A stretch of 64,000 nucleotides of DNA from an uncultured Ruminococcus sp. (GTDB lineage Bacteria > Bacillota > Clostridia > Oscillospirales > Ruminococcaceae): NCBI GenBank assembly GCA_902780505.1, contig CACZFN010000001.1, forward strand, positions 62,001 to 126,000, read 5' to 3'. Of this stretch, positions 1 to 9,716 are shown piece after piece. Positions within the stretch are counted from its first letter, which is position 1, and every line of letters starts with the position of its first letter. Below the pieces are notes generated by a model, which was given only the letters and a program-made list of their open reading frames with translations, searched no databases and had not been told where the DNA came from. The position numbers and the translations under genes are program-made.

Positions 1-1018
1 CAAGCATATTTGCAAGATAATCAGCATCATTTTCATATGCCGATATCTGTTCCTCTATCTGCTTTATGGTATCATTCAGATGCTCTATATCATTTTCAGC
101 AACCGCTATCTTGGAAAGTGACTGTGTATTATCAAGTTCTGTCCGGTGGATATCAGCTTTAAGCGCTTCTATCCTGTCAGCACACTGTGCGCTGTTTGCA
201 AAAGCTTCTTCTATCTGTTCATCAATATCTTCTACTTCTTTTTCAAGTGAAGTGTACTGTGACTTTATGAGAGATAACTTTTCACTTGTATCATTGATCT
301 CCTGCTGACATTTGTCAAGCTTTATCACCCAAAGCGATATCTCCAGCCCACGCTTTTCTTCTTCAAGCACGATAAACTTCCTTGCTTTTTCTGACTGTGT
401 TTTTAACGGCCCGAGCCTTGACTGCAATTCAGAAAGAATATCACTTATCCTTGAAATATTATCCTCAGCGGCAGTAAGCTTACGTTCGGCTTCCTCTTTT
501 TTATATCTGAATTTTGATATGCCTGCCGCTTCCTCAAATATCTCACGCCTGTCAGTAGATTTGCTTGATACTATATCGGCTATCCTGCCCTGTCCGATGA
601 TCGAATATCCATCACGTCCAAGGCCGGTATCCATAAACAGTTCGACTATATCCTTTAGTCGAACGTTTTCGCCATTTATAATGTATTCACTGTCACCATT
701 GCGGTAAAGCTTTCTTGATACCCTTACTATATCATTATCGACATTCAAAGCTTTATCACTGTTGTCTATCGTAAGCGTCACCTGAGCAAAGCCTACGGAT
801 TTTCTCAGCTGTGTGCCCGAGAATATAACGTCCTCCATTTTACCGCCGCGGAGAGTTTTCGATGACTGTTCGCCCATTACCCAACGCATGGCGTCGCCGA
901 TATTACTTTTGCCGGAACCGTTAGGGCCGACAACAGCCGTTATCCCCTTATCAAAATCAAGGGATATCTTATCGGGGAAAGACTTAAAGCCTTGCATTTC
1001 AAGACCTCTCAGGTACAT
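1..1018 (-). CDS. smc: Chromosome segregation ATPase SMC, N-terminal part (runs off window)
   Basis: This is the N-terminal third of SMC, the ATPase that forms the condensin ring with ScpA/ScpB and organises the chromosome. The ATG at 1018 follows an AAGGGAAG ribosome site. The head domain shows the Walker A loop GPNGSGKS at about residues 31-38, the following RWVMGEQ segment and a SGTQLRK segment. From about residue 150 the protein becomes a charged, heptad-like coiled coil. About 339 residues are visible; the family is usually about 1,150-1,200, so roughly 70 percent lies to the left of the window. It sits 18 bases downstream of the radical SAM gene, probably as the distal gene of the rnc operon, the usual rnc-smc order in Firmicutes. 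Confidence 0.95.
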   Translation of the reverse strand, partial: MYLRGLEMQGFKSFPDKISLDFDKGITAVVGPNGSGKSNIGDAMRWVMGEQSSKTLRGGKMEDVIFSGTQLRKSVGFAQVTLTIDNSDKALNVDNDIVRVSRKLYRNGDSEYIINGENVRLKDIVELFMDTGLGRDGYSIIGQGRIADIVSSKSTDRREIFEEAAGISKFRYKKEEAERKLTAAEDNISRISDILSELQSRLGPLKTQSEKARKFIVLEEEKRGLEISLWVIKLDKCQQEINDTSEKLSLIKSQYTSLEKEVEDIDEQIEEAFANSAQCADRIEALKADIHRTELDNTQSLSKIAVAENDIEHLNDTIKQIEEQISAYENDADYLANML

Positions 1019-1036
1019 AGTTTCACTTCCCTTATC

Positions 1037-2029
1037 TTAATTCCTTATCACCCTGAATTTTTCATCAAGGTCACTGCAAGGGGTTATCCTGATATCAATT
1101 CCCTTGCTTTTAAAATAATCTATATTGCATTTTTTCTGCCCGAGTGCCTTGCTCAGGTCTTTTGGGCTGACTTTTATCTCAGCTCTTTTAATATCGCTGT
1201 CATCAAGCGCCTTTTCAAAAAGATGCCTGAACCTTATACCCTCACAAAGTTCGCGGAAAGCGGGGTGATAATACCCGCCGACCATATCACGCTCGACAAA
1301 TTCACTTGCATGAAGTCCGCATTTTATAACCCTGATACCTGCGTTTTCAAAAGCGTCAAGCATATCGGCACAAATATCTATCACTGTCTGCACCGGCATA
1401 GTCTTATACTCACCTGACATATAAAGCGCACCAAGTTTTGTTCCTTTAAGTATGACAACAGGGTATATCCTTACTGTATCAGGGGCAATAGAGATCACTT
1501 TTTCTATATTGTCATACTCTTTTTGAATATCACTTTTATATAGCCCTACCATAAGCTGTAAACCAAGTTCAATGCCGAAGTTCTTTATAAGTTCACTTGC
1601 ATAAAAAACATCTTCAGACAAATGTCCGCGTTCGTTTGCCAAAAGGACTTCATCGTTCAAAGACTGTGCACCAAGCTCTATTGCGGTAACATTATACTGC
1701 CTTAAAAGTGACAGTATTTCATCATCAATATAATCGGGGCGTGTGGATATACGTATACCCCTGAACTTGCCATCACCCACAAATTCATTTGCCGCTTCAA
1801 GCAGCAATATCATATAATCCCTTTTTATCGCTGTAAAGCTGCCTCCGAAAAACGCTATTTCCGTGTTTTCAGGGGATCCGACCTCTGATAAGGCTTTAGT
1901 GCAGATACGCCTGACATCATCTGCCTTCGGGGCTTTATCCTCACCGCTTATTGTACGCTGATCGCAAAAAGCACATAAATGCGGACAGCCAACGTGAGGA
2001 ACAAAAATCGATATGTTACTATGCTTCAT
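1037..2029 (-). CDS. Radical SAM protein, Elp3-like subgroup
   Basis: A 330-aa radical SAM enzyme of the group found between rnc and smc in many clostridia. The [4Fe-4S] motif is CPHLCAFC, with Cys 15, 19 and 22 in CX3CX2C spacing, followed by the glycine-rich FFGGSFTA loop that helps bind S-adenosylmethionine and the ISTRPDYI strand typical of Elp3-like proteins. There is no visible acetyltransferase domain, so it is not a complete Elp3. The start overlaps the rnc stop by 11 bases, so the two are probably translationally coupled. The position beside rnc suggests RNA modification, but the substrate is not evident from the sequence. Confidence 0.88.
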   Translation of the reverse strand: MKHSNISIFVPHVGCPHLCAFCDQRTISGEDKAPKADDVRRICTKALSEVGSPENTEIAFFGGSFTAIKRDYMILLLEAANEFVGDGKFRGIRISTRPDYIDDEILSLLRQYNVTAIELGAQSLNDEVLLANERGHLSEDVFYASELIKNFGIELGLQLMVGLYKSDIQKEYDNIEKVISIAPDTVRIYPVVILKGTKLGALYMSGEYKTMPVQTVIDICADMLDAFENAGIRVIKCGLHASEFVERDMVGGYYHPAFRELCEGIRFRHLFEKALDDSDIKRAEIKVSPKDLSKALGQKKCNIDYFKSKGIDIRITPCSDLDEKFRVIRN

Positions 2030-2720
2030 TATAACCCATTAGTGCAAGAGCTTCCTTTGCGGCAGCCTGCTCTGCATTTTTCTTTGAATGTCCCATACCT
2101 TCGCCAATTACGTTATTATTCAGAAGTACCTGAACGGTAAAGCACTTATCATGATCAGGCCCTGTTTCATTTTTCAGGTGGTATTCTATTTTTTCCTCGG
2201 GGTTATGCTGAATTACCTCCTGCAAAAGAGTTTTATAATCATGAAAAGCGTCTGTTCCTTTAGGCGTGATATCATCCGGTATAAACGAAAGTATATACGG
2301 CCTTACAGCCTCCATACCGCCGTCAAGATAGATAGCTGCTATAACAGCCTCAAATGCATCAGAAACAATGGACGGGCGTGTCCTGCCGCCTGTACGTTCT
2401 TCACCTTTGCCGAGGAAGATATAGGAGCCGAGGTCTATCTTCTTTGAAAACTCAAACAGTGCTTTTTCACATACAAGCGAAGCACGAAGCTTTGTAAGCT
2501 CACCTTCAGGTATATGCGTAAAATGCTTGAAGATATGGTCTGAAACAACTATTGACAAAACTGAATCCCCAAGGAATTCAAGCCGTTCATTTGAGCATCT
2601 TGCCTTTTTATTCTCGTTTGCAAACGAGGAATGCGAAAGGGCTTCAAAAAGCAGCTGTTCGTTTTTGAATGTATAGTTTATTCTTTTCTGAAAATCCTTC
2701 AATGCCTGATCTTCGTCCAT
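2019..2720 (-). CDS. rnc: Ribonuclease III
   Basis: RNase III cleaves double-stranded RNA during rRNA maturation and mRNA turnover. The 233-aa protein has the family signature NERLEFLGDSVLS at about residues 44-56, with the metal-binding Glu and Asp, and a C-terminal double-stranded RNA binding domain ending in KKNAEQAAAKEAL. Length is normal. The ATG at 2720 follows AGAGGTG. plsX ends only 13 bases upstream. In many Firmicutes acpP lies between plsX and rnc, and it is absent here. Confidence 0.96.
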   Translation of the reverse strand: MDEDQALKDFQKRINYTFKNEQLLFEALSHSSFANENKKARCSNERLEFLGDSVLSIVVSDHIFKHFTHIPEGELTKLRASLVCEKALFEFSKKIDLGSYIFLGKGEERTGGRTRPSIVSDAFEAVIAAIYLDGGMEAVRPYILSFIPDDITPKGTDAFHDYKTLLQEVIQHNPEEKIEYHLKNETGPDHDKCFTVQVLLNNNVIGEGMGHSKKNAEQAAAKEALALMGYNEA

Positions 2721-2733
2721 TTATTAACACCTC

Positions 2734-3741
2734 TCAAGCCTGTTTTTCAGACTTCATTGCTGCAAGTGCAGCTGTTATAGTATCGATAACACCATTTTCG
2801 GTAAACGCCTTAGCCTGACGCACGGCGTTATAGAAAGCCTTTGCATCAGAACTTCCATGTGCCTTGATAACAGGCTTGGCAGTACCTAAAAGCGGTGCGC
2901 CGCCATATTCGGAATAATCCACCTTTTTACGGAATGCTTTGACGTTCTTCATCACAAGCAGCGCCGCGATCTTTGATTTGGTATTTGAAGTAAGGAGTGT
3001 TTTGAGTTCGCCCGCGAAAAACTTAGCCATGCCTTCATAAAGCTTGAGCATTATATTCCCTGTAAAGCCGTCAGCAACAACAACGTCTGCATCGCCGAGC
3101 GGAACCTGACGGGCTTCTATATTGCCCGTGAAATTAACAGGCGCAGTTTTCAAAAGCTTATATGTTTCAAGTTCCAGTTCCCTGCCCTTAGATTCCTCAG
3201 CGCCGATATTTGCAAGGGCGACACGCGGCCTTTTGACACCAAGCACTTTTTCCATATATGCCGAACCCATTATGCCGAACTGCACAAGCATTTCAGGGCG
3301 GCATTCAGCATTTGCACCGCTGTCAAGCAGCATTGTGGGCGCGCCCGCTGTCGGGAGAACAGTTGCAAGTGCAGGACGCTTTATACCTTTAAGCCTTTTG
3401 GCGATAAATGTCGCGCCAACTACCAGAGCGCCCGTAGAGCCCGCAGAAACAAAAGCATCACCTTCGCCGTCCGCAAGCATCTGAAGACCTACAGCCATTG
3501 AACAATCCTTCTTACCCTTTATAACTTCGGTAGGTTCGTCACATATCTCAATAACTACAGGGGTATGCCTTATACTGAGCGCCGAGATATCAAGCGAATT
3601 ATCCTCAGCACATTTTTTTATTCTTTCTTCATCACCCGCAAGGGTTATATCAACATTAAAATCCCTTGCAGCATCAAGTGCGCCCTTTATCACCTCAAGC
3701 GGCGCGTTATCTCCGCCGAAAGCATCCATTACTATATTCAT
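2734..3741 (-). CDS. plsX: Phosphate acyltransferase PlsX
   Basis: PlsX converts acyl-ACP and phosphate to acyl-phosphate, the donor used by PlsY in phospholipid synthesis. The 335-aa protein begins with the diagnostic MNIVMDAFGGDNAP and contains the SAGSTGALV and DSGANAECRPEML segments typical of the family. The length matches. It lies 11 bases downstream of trmFO. No fatty-acid synthesis gene (fabD, fabG, acpP) accompanies it, although these are common neighbours in other Firmicutes. Confidence 0.96.
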   Translation of the reverse strand: MNIVMDAFGGDNAPLEVIKGALDAARDFNVDITLAGDEERIKKCAEDNSLDISALSIRHTPVVIEICDEPTEVIKGKKDCSMAVGLQMLADGEGDAFVSAGSTGALVVGATFIAKRLKGIKRPALATVLPTAGAPTMLLDSGANAECRPEMLVQFGIMGSAYMEKVLGVKRPRVALANIGAEESKGRELELETYKLLKTAPVNFTGNIEARQVPLGDADVVVADGFTGNIMLKLYEGMAKFFAGELKTLLTSNTKSKIAALLVMKNVKAFRKKVDYSEYGGAPLLGTAKPVIKAHGSSDAKAFYNAVRQAKAFTENGVIDTITAALAAMKSEKQA

Positions 3742-3752
3742 CTGCCAACCTC

Positions 3753-5102
3753 CTATTGTATTGCGAAAGTGGTTTTTATATCAATATCATTATTTTTTAA
3801 ATATACTTCAAGGTCTGCAAGACCTCTTTTTGCGATAGCTTCATACTTTTCTTTTTTATCCTTTATCCTTTCGGGCAGTTCGGGAAGTATCCCCATATTA
3901 CAGCCCATAGGCTGAAAATTCACAACTGACCTGTCTGATATATACCTTGAAAGAGCACCTGTCATAGTTGTGGGGGGAAGTGTTATCATTTCTTTTCCCG
4001 AAAGCTTACGTGAAAGATTAAGCCCCGCTATAATACCGCTTGCAGCGGATTCGATATAACCTTCAACACCGGTGATCTGGCCGGCGAAGAAAATGTTTTT
4101 ATGTGAAAGCATATTAAAATGCGGATCAAGCAGTTTCGGTGAATTGACAAAGGTGTTTCTGTGCATTACTCCATAACGCATAAACTCAGCTTCTTCAAGC
4201 CCCGGGATAAGTGAAAACACACGTTTTTGCTCGCCGAATTTCAGGTTTGTCTGAAAACCCACAATATTATAAAGTGTACCTTCTGCATTCTCAGCCCTGA
4301 GCTGAACGCAGGCATAAGGTCTTCTGCCTGTACGCGGATCGGTCAGGCCAACAGGTTTTAACGGTCCGAAACGCATTGTATCCTCCCCGCGCTTTGCAAG
4401 CACCTCTATCGGCATACAGCCTTCATACACTTTAAAACCGTCTTTAGAAAAATGCTCTTTGTCAAAATCATGAAGCGGTGCACTTTCAGCAGATATAAGT
4501 TCGTTATAAAATCTAAAGTATTCCTCTTTATCAAAGGGGCAGTTGATATAATCCGCATCTCCCCTGTCATACCTTGATGCCATGAAAGCTTTTGACATAT
4601 CAATGCTTTCCTTTGTGACAATAGGTGCGACCGCATCATTGAAATACAAGTAACCGCCGACGAGAGATCCGATTTTTTCAGCAAGAGCATCACTTGTAAG
4701 CGGCCCGGTAGCGATTATTACATCACCGTCCGGGATATCCGTGACCTCGCCCTCAATTACAGTTATATTCTTATTGCCGCGTATCATTTCAGTAACAAGG
4801 TCAGAGAACCTTTCCCTGTCAACAGCAAGCGCGCCGCCTGCGGAAACCGCTGTTTTCTGCGCACATTCCATTGTAAGCGAACCAAGCCTGCGCATTTCCT
4901 CTTTGAGCATACCTGCCGCAGAGCCGATTCTGCTTGCTTTAAGCGAATTTGAGCATATAAGTTCGGCAAACCCTTTATACTTATGTGCCGGTGTATATTT
5001 ATGCGGCTTCATTTCATAAAGATAGGTATCAACACCCGCATTTGCAAGCTGCCACGCAGCTTCACACCCTGCAAGCCCGGCGCCTATTACCTTAGCCTTC
5101 AT
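3753..5102 (-). CDS. trmFO: tRNA (uracil-54-C5)-methyltransferase TrmFO, folate/FAD dependent
   Basis: TrmFO makes ribothymidine at position 54 in the tRNA T-loop using methylenetetrahydrofolate and FAD. The N-terminal dinucleotide fold has VIGAGLAGCEAA, followed by LYEMKP and the family-specific FAELICSNSL segment; NIFFAGQITGVEGY near the C terminus is also typical. I chose the ATG at 5102 because it puts the FAD motif at the very N terminus and overlaps the topA stop by 11 bases. A longer frame from 5147 would add 15 residues inside topA. The predicted length is 449 aa, normal for the family. Confidence 0.95.
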   Translation of the reverse strand: MKAKVIGAGLAGCEAAWQLANAGVDTYLYEMKPHKYTPAHKYKGFAELICSNSLKASRIGSAAGMLKEEMRRLGSLTMECAQKTAVSAGGALAVDRERFSDLVTEMIRGNKNITVIEGEVTDIPDGDVIIATGPLTSDALAEKIGSLVGGYLYFNDAVAPIVTKESIDMSKAFMASRYDRGDADYINCPFDKEEYFRFYNELISAESAPLHDFDKEHFSKDGFKVYEGCMPIEVLAKRGEDTMRFGPLKPVGLTDPRTGRRPYACVQLRAENAEGTLYNIVGFQTNLKFGEQKRVFSLIPGLEEAEFMRYGVMHRNTFVNSPKLLDPHFNMLSHKNIFFAGQITGVEGYIESAASGIIAGLNLSRKLSGKEMITLPPTTMTGALSRYISDRSVVNFQPMGCNMGILPELPERIKDKKEKYEAIAKRGLADLEVYLKNNDIDIKTTFAIQ

Positions 5103-7182
5103 TGCCAAGATCCTTTTCATAGCCGCATCCGACTTTATGGCAGACAAGCTTTCCGCTCTTGCCGCCCTTCTGGAAAAGCGAACTTCCGCAGTTCGGACAT
5201 TTCTGCTCAGACGGAACGTCCCATGTCATAAAGCCGCAGGTCGGGTTATCTTCACAGCCGTAATACTTCTTGCCCTTTTTGGATTTTTTGAGCAGAACTT
5301 TTTTTCCGCAGTAAGGACAGTCTGCGCCGGTTTCGGTAACAATACGCTTTGTATTTGTACATTCGGGGAAGCCCGAGCAGGCAAGGAATTTTCCAAATCT
5401 GCCGATCTTTATGACCATAGGCTTACCGCATACATCACATACCTGATCTGTCTGCTCGTCAGGAACTTTTACACGTTTACCGTCCATTACTTCTTCTGCC
5501 TCAGCAAGCTCACTGTCAAAATCCTTATAGAATTCATCAAGCGTCTTTACCCAGCCCTTTTTTCCGTTTTCTATTTTGTCAAGGTTAGTTTCCATATTGG
5601 CGGTAAAGCCTACATCCACAAGCTTTCCGAAATGCTCGCTCATAAGCTTATTGACGGTTTCTCCAAGGACCGTAGGTCTGAGCTGTTTTCCGTCACGTTC
5701 AACATAGCTTCTCGAAATAATAGTAGTTATCGTCGATACATAAGTAGAAGGCCTTCCGATGCCCGTTTCCTCAAAAGCCTTTACAAGTGAAGCTTCGGTA
5801 TATCTCGGCGGCGGCTGAGTGAAATGCTGATTTCCCGCAAGGTCTTTAAGTTTCAAAACTTCACCCTTTTCAAGCGGCGGCAGAACATTCTTCTTTTCTT
5901 CATCACTGTCCTTGCTTTCCTCATATAAAACAGTAAAGCCGTCAAATTTAACAGAATAGCCTGTTGTTTTAAACATACAACCGTTTGCAAGTATATCAAC
6001 AGAAACCGTATCCATAATACAGTTTGACATCTGGCTTGCTATAAAACGCTCCCATATCAGCTTATAAAGCTTATACTGATCGGAAGTGACACCGCTTGCT
6101 TTTACGACATCAGGCGTGAGTTCAGGGTGTGTAGGGCGAATAGCTTCGTGAGCGTCCTGGGCATTACCCTTTGTCTTATACTTTTTTGGTGTGTCAGGGA
6201 TATACTTATCGCCGTATTTAGCTTTTATGAATTCATAAGCCGCAGCCCTCGCCTCGTCAGAAATACGAAGTGAATCTGTACGCATATACGTTATAAGACC
6301 TGTAGCGCCCATACCACTGATCTCAAGACCTTCATAAAGTTCCTGTGCCGCCTTCATTGTACGTCTGCCCTGGAACCCGAGCTTACGAGATGCTTCCTGC
6401 TGCAAGGTGGAAGTAGTAAACGGTGCAGCGGGGGCTTTTTTATGAACGCTCTTTTTTATCTTATCTACCACATATTCAGCATTTTCAAGCCTTGCAAGAA
6501 TAAGGTCGGTCTGTTCTTTGTTTTCAAGTTCCGCCTTAACGCCGTCTACAGCAGAAAGTTTAGCGGCAAAAGTCTTTTTAGATGCTTTTGTATGAAGCTT
6601 TGCATCTATTGACCAGTATTCAGCAGAAACAAAGGAACGTATTTCCTCCTCTCTGTCACATATCATTTTGACAGCAACAGACTGAACCCTCCCCGCTGAA
6701 AGACCGCGCCTTATCTTTCTCCACAGAAAAGGAGACAGTTTATAGCCAACGATCCTGTCAAGGATCCTCCTCGCCTGCTGTGCATTCACAAGGTTAAGGT
6801 CAATTGTGCGGGGGTTAGCCATACCCGCCTTTATACCGCTTGCAGTGATTTCATTAAACGCCACACGGTTTTTATCGTTAAGATCAAGTCCCAGAAGCTG
6901 GGCTAAATGCCAGGAGATCGCTTCACCTTCACGATCGGGATCCCCTGCGAGATAAACATGATCTGCTTTTTTTGCTTTTTTCTTTATATCCTTGATAAGT
7001 GATTCCTTATCCTTGATATTTATATAATGCGGCTCGAAGTTATTCTCTATATCTACCCCGAGCTTGGATTTGGGAAGATCGCGAAGGTGCCCCATAGAAG
7101 CGACGACCTCGAAATTGCTCCCAAGATATCTTTTAACTGTTTTAGCCTTATGCGGCGACTCAACAATTACCAAATCTGACAA
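5092..7182 (-). CDS. topA: DNA topoisomerase I (type IA)
   Basis: TopA relaxes negative supercoils through a transient 5'-phosphotyrosine link. The 696-aa protein has an N-terminal TOPRIM domain (VIVESPHKAKTV, then GDPDREGEAI with the acidic metal ligands), the catalytic region GLITYMRTDS with the active-site Tyr at about residue 300, and three C-terminal four-Cys zinc ribbons (CDVCGKP, CPYCGKK, CPNCGSS and their partner cysteines). The start codon is TTG at 7182, preceded by GGAG about 10 bases upstream. It follows dprA by 27 bases, the classical dprA-topA-trmFO order. Confidence 0.97.
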   Translation of the reverse strand: MSDLVIVESPHKAKTVKRYLGSNFEVVASMGHLRDLPKSKLGVDIENNFEPHYINIKDKESLIKDIKKKAKKADHVYLAGDPDREGEAISWHLAQLLGLDLNDKNRVAFNEITASGIKAGMANPRTIDLNLVNAQQARRILDRIVGYKLSPFLWRKIRRGLSAGRVQSVAVKMICDREEEIRSFVSAEYWSIDAKLHTKASKKTFAAKLSAVDGVKAELENKEQTDLILARLENAEYVVDKIKKSVHKKAPAAPFTTSTLQQEASRKLGFQGRRTMKAAQELYEGLEISGMGATGLITYMRTDSLRISDEARAAAYEFIKAKYGDKYIPDTPKKYKTKGNAQDAHEAIRPTHPELTPDVVKASGVTSDQYKLYKLIWERFIASQMSNCIMDTVSVDILANGCMFKTTGYSVKFDGFTVLYEESKDSDEEKKNVLPPLEKGEVLKLKDLAGNQHFTQPPPRYTEASLVKAFEETGIGRPSTYVSTITTIISRSYVERDGKQLRPTVLGETVNKLMSEHFGKLVDVGFTANMETNLDKIENGKKGWVKTLDEFYKDFDSELAEAEEVMDGKRVKVPDEQTDQVCDVCGKPMVIKIGRFGKFLACSGFPECTNTKRIVTETGADCPYCGKKVLLKKSKKGKKYYGCEDNPTCGFMTWDVPSEQKCPNCGSSLFQKGGKSGKLVCHKVGCGYEKDLGNEG

Positions 7183-7209
7183 TATCTTTTACTCTCCATT
7201 CACAAAAGT

Positions 7210-8427
7210 TTATATTAATTTATATCTGTTTCCCGCTGCTGAAGCAACAACACATTCAAGTTCAAGTGATGTCAGCTCACCAAGGACTTCGTTTACTGAC
7301 ACATCAAGCTTTTCAGACAATTCATTTGCCATAAGCGGCCCGTCCTGTTCGAGGAGTTTTACAATTCTTGCCGAAAGTTCATTCATACCCTCGGTATCGA
7401 CTTTTACCGTTTTTTTCTTAACAGGCTTATTATGTACGTTTTCGAGGGCATCCTCCTTATAGCTTTCAAGCTTTCTGACGCTCGGGTTATACAGATAACT
7501 CTCGTCATAATCAAGCCGGCTCAGATCGATCGGCGAAGACTTTTCCCCCTTACCGATATGATATATTATATCAGCTGCACTGAACACAGCAGGACAGCCT
7601 CGTCTGATAAGATCTCTCTGCCCGAAATATCTTGTATCGTAAATATCAGCAGGAGGAACAGCAAGGACTTTTTTGTTCATGCTTTCAGCATAGCCTACAT
7701 TGTCAAGCCCTTTTCCCTGCTCACCCTCCTCACAGATAACTACAGCATCAGACATAGCGGTCATCAATCTGTTCCTCATCGAGTAGGAATTCGGCATGAA
7801 TTTTTTTAATGTAGGAATGAATTCGGAAACTACAGCACCGCCTTCAGCGATTGACTGTAGTTTGTCAAAATCCTTTTCACGTTCTATGGAGTTTCCGAGA
7901 AATACAACATTAGGCGCACCGAATTCTTTAGCGCATCTGTTAGCCGCCCTGTCAACGCCATCAGCAAAGCCTGTAACAACACCAACGCCAAGCTTTGACA
8001 GAGGTTCGATAAGCTTAGGGAGGATCTCCTTTGTATAATCCGACGGGTTTCGGGTACCAACAAATTCAACGTAGCTTATATCATTCTTCAAAAATTCAAC
8101 ACTGCCAAGCACGAACAATATCATAGGCGCATTTGGCAGCTGTCGGAATTTCTGCGGATAATACGGGCTTTCATAGCTGTACATCTTGATACCGAGTTCT
8201 TTGCACTTGGCAAAAACTTTATCCGTCACACGGTAATCAAGCAGTCTTGCAAGCTTGATCTCACCCGGTGAAGCAAGAGGTTCTTCGTCATAATACAGCG
8301 AATAATACATAAGCTCCGCCGACAGATGATGGCTGTGTATACTCTTGAAACGATTATTGACACTTCCGAAAATAAGCGAAAGCTTCATCCAGCTAAGAAC
8401 GTCATCTCTGAATTCAAACTCCGCCAT
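7210..8427 (-). CDS. dprA: DNA-processing protein DprA-like
   Basis: DprA protects incoming single-stranded DNA and loads RecA during natural transformation; it is also widespread in non-competent bacteria. The 405-aa protein has the Rossmann-like LOG domain from about residue 85 to 290 (EFVGTRNPSDYTKE, VVTGFADGVDRAA, MRNRLMTAMSDAV, GKGLDNVGYAESMNKKVLAVP) and a C-terminal winged-helix domain from about 345 (ELSARIVKLLEQDGPL). The usual GSR and F/PRRNRIIAGLS motifs are altered here (GTRNPS, SMRNRLMTAMSD), so it is a divergent member. The start is one base after the stop of the upstream methyltransferase, which indicates coupling. Confidence 0.88.
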   Translation of the reverse strand: MAEFEFRDDVLSWMKLSLIFGSVNNRFKSIHSHHLSAELMYYSLYYDEEPLASPGEIKLARLLDYRVTDKVFAKCKELGIKMYSYESPYYPQKFRQLPNAPMILFVLGSVEFLKNDISYVEFVGTRNPSDYTKEILPKLIEPLSKLGVGVVTGFADGVDRAANRCAKEFGAPNVVFLGNSIEREKDFDKLQSIAEGGAVVSEFIPTLKKFMPNSYSMRNRLMTAMSDAVVICEEGEQGKGLDNVGYAESMNKKVLAVPPADIYDTRYFGQRDLIRRGCPAVFSAADIIYHIGKGEKSSPIDLSRLDYDESYLYNPSVRKLESYKEDALENVHNKPVKKKTVKVDTEGMNELSARIVKLLEQDGPLMANELSEKLDVSVNEVLGELTSLELECVVASAAGNRYKLI

Positions 8428-8428
8428 T

Positions 8429-9232
8429 TCAGCACTCCTTTGTCATTTCCCACATAAACACGGCAGCCGCAATAGATGCATTAAGCGAATCAAGGTTGCC
8501 GCGCATATCTATAGTTACACTTTTTTTGCACATTTTAATATGTTTTTCAGTCATACCGCTGCCTTCGTTACCGATAACAACGGCGGTTTTTTTACCAAAG
8601 CTCACCTTTGATATAAGCTCACCGTTTTTCACAACGGAAGCAACAGCATCAACGCCCGATCTGTCAAGAACATCTATAACCCTTTGAAAATCGTTCTCGA
8701 CAAATATATCGACTCTTGAAAGGCTGCCCATAGTGCTGCGGATGACTTTAGGGTTATAAAGCTCACAGCAATTCTGTGTAAGTATCACCCCGTCAAGCCC
8801 GACAGCATCAGCAGTCCTTAATACAGTACCGAGATTACCGGGATCCTGAACACCGTCAAGCACGATGTACTTATTCCCCGACAGCTTATCGGGGAGTGTT
8901 TTATGCACAAACACAGCAGTTGCAAATATCCCCTGAGTATTCCCTTCAGGTGAGATCCTGTCTGCAAGCTCTTTTGATATTTCATAGAATTCTATGTCAG
9001 GCTCGTCAATGATATCACCTATGCCTGAAAGGGCACAGCACTTATCAAATGCCGCCTTTACAAAAAACACCGTTTTTATCCTGATATGACCAAGCTTATA
9101 TTCTTTAAACGCATCAGCGCAGCTTCTCACCCCTTCAACAACAAAAAGCCGTGAAGCGCTTCGTTCTTTTTTTGAGCCTATCAGCTTTACAAGATGTTTG
9201 ATTTTAGGGTTATCTCTGCTTGTTATCTCCAT
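8429..9232 (-). CDS. TrmH/SpoU family RNA 2'-O-methyltransferase
   Basis: A SPOUT-fold methyltransferase that probably methylates a ribose 2'-OH in rRNA or tRNA with SAM. It has a short N-terminal substrate-binding part (VVEGVRSCADA) and the three SpoU motifs: VQDPGNLGTVLRTADAVG, VVIGNEGSGM, and the knot-forming LDSLNASIAAAVFMWE. I chose the ATG at 9232, behind AAGGA, because it gives MEITSRDNPKIK, the usual N terminus of this group. The frame itself stays open back to 9265. Length is 267 aa. It lies just after the rplT terminator, so it is fed by read-through or an unrecognised promoter. The target nucleotide is unknown. Confidence 0.9.
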   Translation of the reverse strand: MEITSRDNPKIKHLVKLIGSKKERSASRLFVVEGVRSCADAFKEYKLGHIRIKTVFFVKAAFDKCCALSGIGDIIDEPDIEFYEISKELADRISPEGNTQGIFATAVFVHKTLPDKLSGNKYIVLDGVQDPGNLGTVLRTADAVGLDGVILTQNCCELYNPKVIRSTMGSLSRVDIFVENDFQRVIDVLDRSGVDAVASVVKNGELISKVSFGKKTAVVIGNEGSGMTEKHIKMCKKSVTIDMRGNLDSLNASIAAAVFMWEMTKEC

Positions 9233-9249
9233 CGTGAATACATTCCTTA

Positions 9250-9289
9250 AAATAACACAAAACACGCAGGTCTGTTCAAACTTGCGTGT
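9250..9289 (-). terminator. Intrinsic terminator after rplT
   Basis: On the minus strand a 10-bp stem (ACACGCAAGT paired with ACCTGCGTGT, one G-T pair) has an 8-base loop and is followed by TTTTGTGTTATTTT. It sits between the rplT stop and the TrmH-family start, so it should separate the infC-rpmI-rplT transcript from the downstream genes. Confidence 0.8.
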
Positions 9290-9303
9290 GATGATGTTTT
9301 TGA

Positions 9304-9657
9304 TTAAAGTGCAGCCTTTGCCTTTTCAACGATAGCGCTGAAGCCTGCGGGATCACTTATAGCGATCTCGGAAAGCATCTTTCTGTTGAGCGTGATGCCT
9401 GCCTTCTTAACGCCGTTCATGAATGTTGAATAGTTCACGCCATTGATCTTGCAGGCAGCAGAAATTCTTGTTATCCAGAGTCTTCTGAAATCTCTCTTTT
9501 TCTGCTTTCTGCCGATATATGCATACTGGCCAGACTTCATTACAGCCTGCTTAGCCATCTTGAAATGCTTGCTCTTTGCGCCGAAATAGCCCTTTGCAAG
9601 CTTCAGAGTTTTATTTCTTCTCTTACGAGTCATCATTGCTCCCTTAATACGAGCCAT
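9304..9657 (-). CDS. rplT: 50S ribosomal protein L20
   Basis: L20 binds 23S rRNA early in 50S assembly and, in Firmicutes, represses its own operon by binding the leader mRNA. The 117-aa protein begins [23 protein letters not shown] and has the conserved [11 protein letters not shown] segment; length is exactly typical. It is the last gene of infC-rpmI-rplT and is followed by a strong hairpin terminator. Confidence 0.98.
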   Translation of the reverse strand: MARIKGAMMTRKRRNKTLKLAKGYFGAKSKHFKMAKQAVMKSGQYAYIGRKQKKRDFRRLWITRISAACKINGVNYSTFMNGVKKAGITLNRKMLSEIAISDPAGFSAIVEKAKAAL

Positions 9658-9716
9658 AGTAATTCACCTTTCCTTATCTTTAGTAGTAATCTTGGTTGTT
9701 TCCCTATACCTCGTTA

